Of a stretch of 39,479 nucleotides of DNA, positions 36,857-39,479 are shown one piece after another. Position 1 is the stretch's first letter; each line of letters opens with the position of its first letter. The DNA is from Robiginitomaculum sp. (lineage in GTDB: Bacteria; Pseudomonadota; Alphaproteobacteria; Caulobacterales; Maricaulaceae). Under the pieces are notes generated by a model. That model saw nothing but the letters and a program-made list of their open reading frames with translations, ran no database searches and was not told the origin of the DNA. Position numbers and translations under genes: made by a program. The stretch spans positions 1 to 39,479 of the forward strand of contig JAJFFS010000021.1 in NCBI GenBank assembly GCA_021776515.1, written 5' to 3'.

Positions 36857-37123
36857 GGCAGGCTTTCATTGATTGAGCCCGTCTTTTACTGCGCCGCGCA
36901 TCCAAGTTCAAATTGAACCAGCATATCCGGTTTGACGCAGGCGGGGATTAGTATTTCCTGGTGTGCTCAAATAGGCGATAGCCGATAGCACCACTATAAG
37001 GGACGTTATGGGACATTAAGCCAGTCATAAGCATGATTTATGAGGCGCGTGAGTATCAGTTAAGGGGCAGTGTGTGCCCCTTGTGTGCAAATATGGGGAT
37101 TAGTCGAGGTTTATCCCCTCAAT

Positions 37124-37213
37124 CGTCATACCGGCGAAGGCCGGTATCCATAGTGAGACATCAAAATGGACCCCGGCCAGTTTACCCTTACGAAAGTGAG
37201 GGCCAAGGTGACG
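37124..37213. repeat. Two-hairpin interspersed repeat, copy 4 (stem 2 interrupted)
   Basis: CGTCAT is followed by stem 1 ATACCGGC/GCCGGTAT, a spacer containing GAGACATCAAAATGGA, then CCCCGGCC. There the copy is interrupted by about 22 nt (AGTTTACCCTTACGAAAGTG...) before GGCC-AAGGTGACG. Stem 1 differs from copies 1 and 2 but still pairs perfectly over 8 bp. Confidence 0.75.
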
Positions 37214-37320
37214 CCGGTTTGGGTTCTGGAAGAATGAGCCAAACTTATCCGACATTGGCGCTGGTGGGGTATAATTATAGATTGGCTAGCGTGATCCATC
37301 CTTCGACAAGCTCAGGATGA
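37207..37320. repeat. 114-bp direct repeat, left copy (flanks the orphan gene)
   Basis: Starting GGTGACGCCGGTTTGGG and ending CTTCGACAAGCTCAGGATGA, it matches 38201-38313 over its whole length with roughly 15-18 differences. Conserved stretches include CAAACTTATCC and ATTGGCGCTG. The two copies bracket the 208-residue gene. Confidence 0.85.
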
Positions 37321-37360
37321 GAGAGCCATAACTCACACCTCATCCTGAGCTTGTCGAAGG
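37300..37360. repeat. 22-bp perfect inverted repeat of the CTTGTCGAAGG family
   Basis: CCTTCGACAAGCTCAGGATG plus AG (37300-37321) and its exact reverse complement (37339-37360) are separated by 17 nt. It could form a strong stem-loop. Single copies of the arm occur at 29758 and 38290. Confidence 0.9.
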
Positions 37361-37469
37361 AGAGGTGCAAAGCGTAGCTACGAAAGGTGGCGCGGGCTTT
37401 AGTTTGATTGTGGTATTTTTTTACGGCACGAAATGATAGAATATGCTGTAGCAAATATAAGGTAAAATT

Positions 37470-38096
37470 ATGGATAGTGATGAACTTGTAGAGGATTATA
37501 AGCTTGGCATCGCTGGCTTAGATTTGATTTGTGACAGAAGGACTGAACTTGTTGGGTGTGAAAACCTCAGGGAGGGTTGCGTCTGTTGTCACGATCAGCT
37601 TGAGGGTGATCTGAAATGGTTTGGTGAGAAACCCCAAAGCCTTTGCGAAGCCATAGAGCTAGCCGTGAACAGCAAACTACGAACCGGCAATCACCATGCT
37701 CATCAGTGCAAATTAAGGAAAACGGTATACGGCGAGGCAAAGAAAAAGCTTAATGAACGACTGGATAAATTAGATTCGATAGACTCATTTGATGTCCTAT
37801 ACGATGAAATATATTGCGCTATTTCTAGCATTAGGGGAATTGGCCCACTTGCTATTTATGATTTTACTCTGCGGGTTGCAGCTTACAAAGATATATGGCC
37901 AAAAGAATATGTTTATTTGCATGCTGGAGCATTGGAGGCTGTGCTATTCTTAGAGACTAAGAAGTTGGTTGTTAAAACTGCAATTTTGAACAATCCAAGG
38001 AGGATAGAGTTGTCTGCCTTGCCCGAACAAATTCGAGACCTTGGTTCTGTTCATGCGGAAAATTTTCTGTGCATATATAAGGGTTGCTTCATCTGA
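37470..38096 (+). CDS. Orphan protein (208 aa) with a helix-hairpin-helix-like core, unknown function
   Basis: The gene is markedly more AT-rich than its neighbours, has AAGGT 7 nt before the ATG and is not in an operon. The C-terminal half contains IYCAISSIRGIGPLAIYDFT, followed by LRVAAYKDIWPKEYVYLHAG. This resembles the helix-hairpin-helix GxGxxxxxD region of DNA-binding or glycosylase-like folds, although no catalytic residue set is evident. The N-terminal part has a Cys-rich segment (CENLREGCVCCHDQL) and a histidine cluster (HHAHQC) that might bind metal. I recall similar orphans in accessory regions but no function. Direct repeats flank it. Confidence 0.75.
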   Translation: MDSDELVEDYKLGIAGLDLICDRRTELVGCENLREGCVCCHDQLEGDLKWFGEKPQSLCEAIELAVNSKLRTGNHHAHQCKLRKTVYGEAKKKLNERLDKLDSIDSFDVLYDEIYCAISSIRGIGPLAIYDFTLRVAAYKDIWPKEYVYLHAGALEAVLFLETKKLVVKTAILNNPRRIELSALPEQIRDLGSVHAENFLCIYKGCFI

Positions 38097-38200
38097 TCGC
38101 TATGGCTCCGTTATAATGGCATTACGTGCTGTAAATTTCTATTACCCACTCGATAAGGGGCCTATTTTGATGTCTCAAGGTGGACCCCGGCCTTCGCCGG

Positions 38201-38313
38201 GGTGACGACGGTTTGGGATCAGGAAGGATGAGTCAAACTTATCCGGCATTGGCGCTGCTGGGATGTAGTTGTAAACTGGCTAGCGTGTTCATCCTTCGAC
38301 AAGCTCAGGATGA
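38201..38313. repeat. 114-bp direct repeat, right copy
   Basis: See the left copy at 37207. It has the same order of segments in the same orientation, from GGTGACGACGGTTTGGG to the CTTCGACAAGCTCAGGATGA end. Confidence 0.85.
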
Positions 38314-38365
38314 GGTGGGAGAATTATACTCTCATGCTGAGGTGGGAAAACTATATCCTCATGCT
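38312..38365. repeat. 27-bp tandem duplication
   Basis: Two adjacent 27-bp units (38312-38338, 38339-38365) share GAGGTGGGA...TATA...CTCATGCT with a few differences. The CTCATGCTGAG end resembles the start of the CTTGTCGAAGG-type repeat. Confidence 0.7.
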
Positions 38366-38603
38366 GAGAGATTGCATTTTCGCAATCGTCTTAAAAGCAT
38401 GGCGTGCCGCCAGTTTCATTTTTCCTTCATCATTCTCCACAAACACGGCACAAAACCCCTTGTTTTTTGGCCTTCCTGAAAAGAATCTGCAGACAAAAGC
38501 AGATTCACGCATATTAGGGGTTGCCATCCCCATGAAAGGGAACTAAATCCCCATTCCCGGTCGGGCAACGGCAGGGTTTTTTGGCGACGGATGCTTCGGT
38601 ATC

Positions 38604-38631
38604 TTGCAATAAAGAGCCTTTTCGTTATAAT
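38604..38631 (+). promoter_or_regulatory. Upstream rRNA promoter candidate
   Basis: TTGCAA (38604-38609) and TATAAT (38626-38631) are spaced by 16 nt. Transcription would start near 38638 and run into the 16S leader. Confidence 0.45.
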
Positions 38632-38752
38632 CCCGACCATACGTATTTTTTAGATTGTTTCGCGTTAAGTCGGTTTCGGCAGACTTGCGGGGGATTTTTT
38701 TGGCTCTGATTAAGTGTTGTCGTCAGTGCTGAATTTTGTCTGATAAATGCGT

Positions 38753-38781
38753 TTGACAGCGAAATGGAGGGTGCTTATAAA
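38753..38781 (+). promoter_or_regulatory. Main rRNA operon promoter
   Basis: TTGACA (38753-38758) and TATAAA (38776-38781) are separated by exactly 17 nt, which is near-consensus sigma-70. Transcription would start around 38788, about 305 nt before the 16S gene. Confidence 0.75.
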
Positions 38782-38859
38782 GCGCGCTCTTCGCCCGAAG
38801 GGCTCCTTGTTAAAGGGGGGTTTGGAAGGCGGGAAGGGTAGGTTTTTCTTACACTTCCG

Positions 38860-38870
38860 GCTCTTTGACA
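38860..38870 (+). promoter_or_regulatory. boxA-like antitermination site in the rRNA leader
   Basis: GCTCTTTGACA matches the boxA consensus of bacterial rRNA leaders (TGCTCTTTAACA), the binding site for NusB-S10 antitermination factors. The position between promoter and 16S is as expected. Confidence 0.5.
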
Positions 38871-38887
38871 TCGTTAGGAATAGGAAA

Positions 38888-38961
38888 GAGAAACGCAGGC
38901 GGCGACGTCTTGGCGGCACCCTTTACGGGGTGCAATTGAGATGCCGACAAAGGCGTTTCTC
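38888..38961 (+). other. Leader stem-loop upstream of 16S (processing or antitermination structure)
   Basis: GAGAAACGC (38888-38896) pairs with GCGTTTCTC (38953-38961). TTGGCGGCA/TGCCGACAA and GCACCC/GGGTGC lie nested inside. A smaller hairpin, CCGGC/GCCGG, follows at 39054-39071. These are likely structured leader RNA elements. Confidence 0.5.
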
Positions 38962-39092
38962 GTGACGAAATCGCTACACCAGATCAAAGGCTTTCGGGCT
39001 TGAGATAGGGTGAAGTGGTAACCCGTAACAATTTAAGAAATGCTTTGCGATTTCCGGCTGTTAGAGGCCGGATATTGAAGTCGGATCAAAAT

Positions 39093-39479
<387 letters not shown>

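Larger units (their letters stand above)
36857..37469. other. Repeat-rich intergenic stretch upstream of the orphan gene
   Basis: This stretch holds a TTAAGGGGCA motif with a perfect 8-bp hairpin (37062-37082). A GGGGAT/ATCCCC hairpin (37095-37118) and a modified two-hairpin repeat (37124-37213) follow. A 114-bp composite repeat (37207-37320) and a 22-bp perfect inverted repeat (37300-37360) complete it. No coding frame is supported; the translated frame 37033-37320 is made of repeats. Confidence 0.7.
38097..38603. other. Intergenic repeat remnants before the rRNA promoters
   Basis: The stretch contains an inverted fragment of the two-hairpin repeat (TGATGTCTCAAGGTGGA at 38169, CCCCGGCCTTCGCCGGGG at 38184), the right 114-bp repeat and a 27-bp tandem duplication. 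A short leftward open frame at 38351-38533 has no ribosome-binding site and is not called. Confidence 0.6.

Noticed and set aside
37033-37320. 95-residue open frame upstream of the orphan gene
   Set aside because: The whole frame is built from interspersed repeats.
38180-38546. Short rightward open frames and the leftward frame 38351-38533 before the rRNA promoters
   Set aside because: They overlap repeats or lack ribosome-binding sites. The leftward frame has plausible composition but no other support, so it is left uncalled.

Overview
The window is chromosomal DNA from an alphaproteobacterium. The partial 16S rRNA at the right end has the alphaproteobacterial 'GGGGAATCTTGGACAATGGGCG' type V3 segment. 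The gene orders aroK-aroB-CNNM protein beside xerD, ffh-rpsP-rimM-trmD-rplS, and yidD-thrS also fit that class. DUF3775 and YIP1-family genes fit too. I cannot fix the order or genus from the sequence alone.

Layout. 1-1429: the start of an IS3-type transposase orfA, then a beta-helix-repeat protein whose gene ends just beside it. 1637-6007: a leftward operon aroK, aroB, a CNNM/CBS membrane protein and an exported amidohydrolase. 6082-8861: a rightward group with a 44-residue membrane peptide, a secreted helical-repeat protein and xerD. 8858-10492: leftward DUF3775 and YIP1 genes. 10630-12278: a leftward TetR regulator-threonine aldolase pair, divergent from a rightward accessory metabolic run (Fe-alcohol dehydrogenase, thioesterase, Ntn-type acylase, N-formylglutamate amidohydrolase-like protein, carboxylate-amine ligase, fused dipeptide-type ABC ATPase) reaching 20164. 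20165-21053: a repeat-rich gap holding a GIY-YIG nuclease gene. 21054-27497: acs, a kelch lipoprotein, a group II PLP decarboxylase, a membrane glycosyltransferase and a small membrane protein. 27523-31550: the ffh-rpsP-rimM-trmD-rplS translation/secretion operon, with a strong promoter, a structured leader and a clear terminator. 31583-36856: HMG-CoA lyase convergent with the leftward operon yidD-thrS-O-antigen-ligase-like-glycosyltransferase. 36857-38603: a second repeat-rich stretch holding one AT-rich orphan gene. 38604-39479: promoters, leader and the first ~387 nt of a 16S rRNA gene.

Most of the window is ordinary housekeeping and metabolic sequence. The most unusual signal is in the two repeat-rich gaps. 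Both small accessory genes (the GIY-YIG nuclease and the 208-residue orphan) lie downstream of the same composite repeat: a TTAAGGGGCA motif, then a GGGGA/TCCCC hairpin, then a CGTCAT two-hairpin element. Each is also bracketed by direct repeats. Copies of the two-hairpin element differ in stem sequence but keep pairing, which points to a conserved structure. Whether this is a mobility system or chance co-residence in repeat-tolerant gaps cannot be settled here.

All coordinates and starts were read by eye from translated frames and ribosome-binding sites. No homology search was possible, so family assignments rest on recognised motifs.
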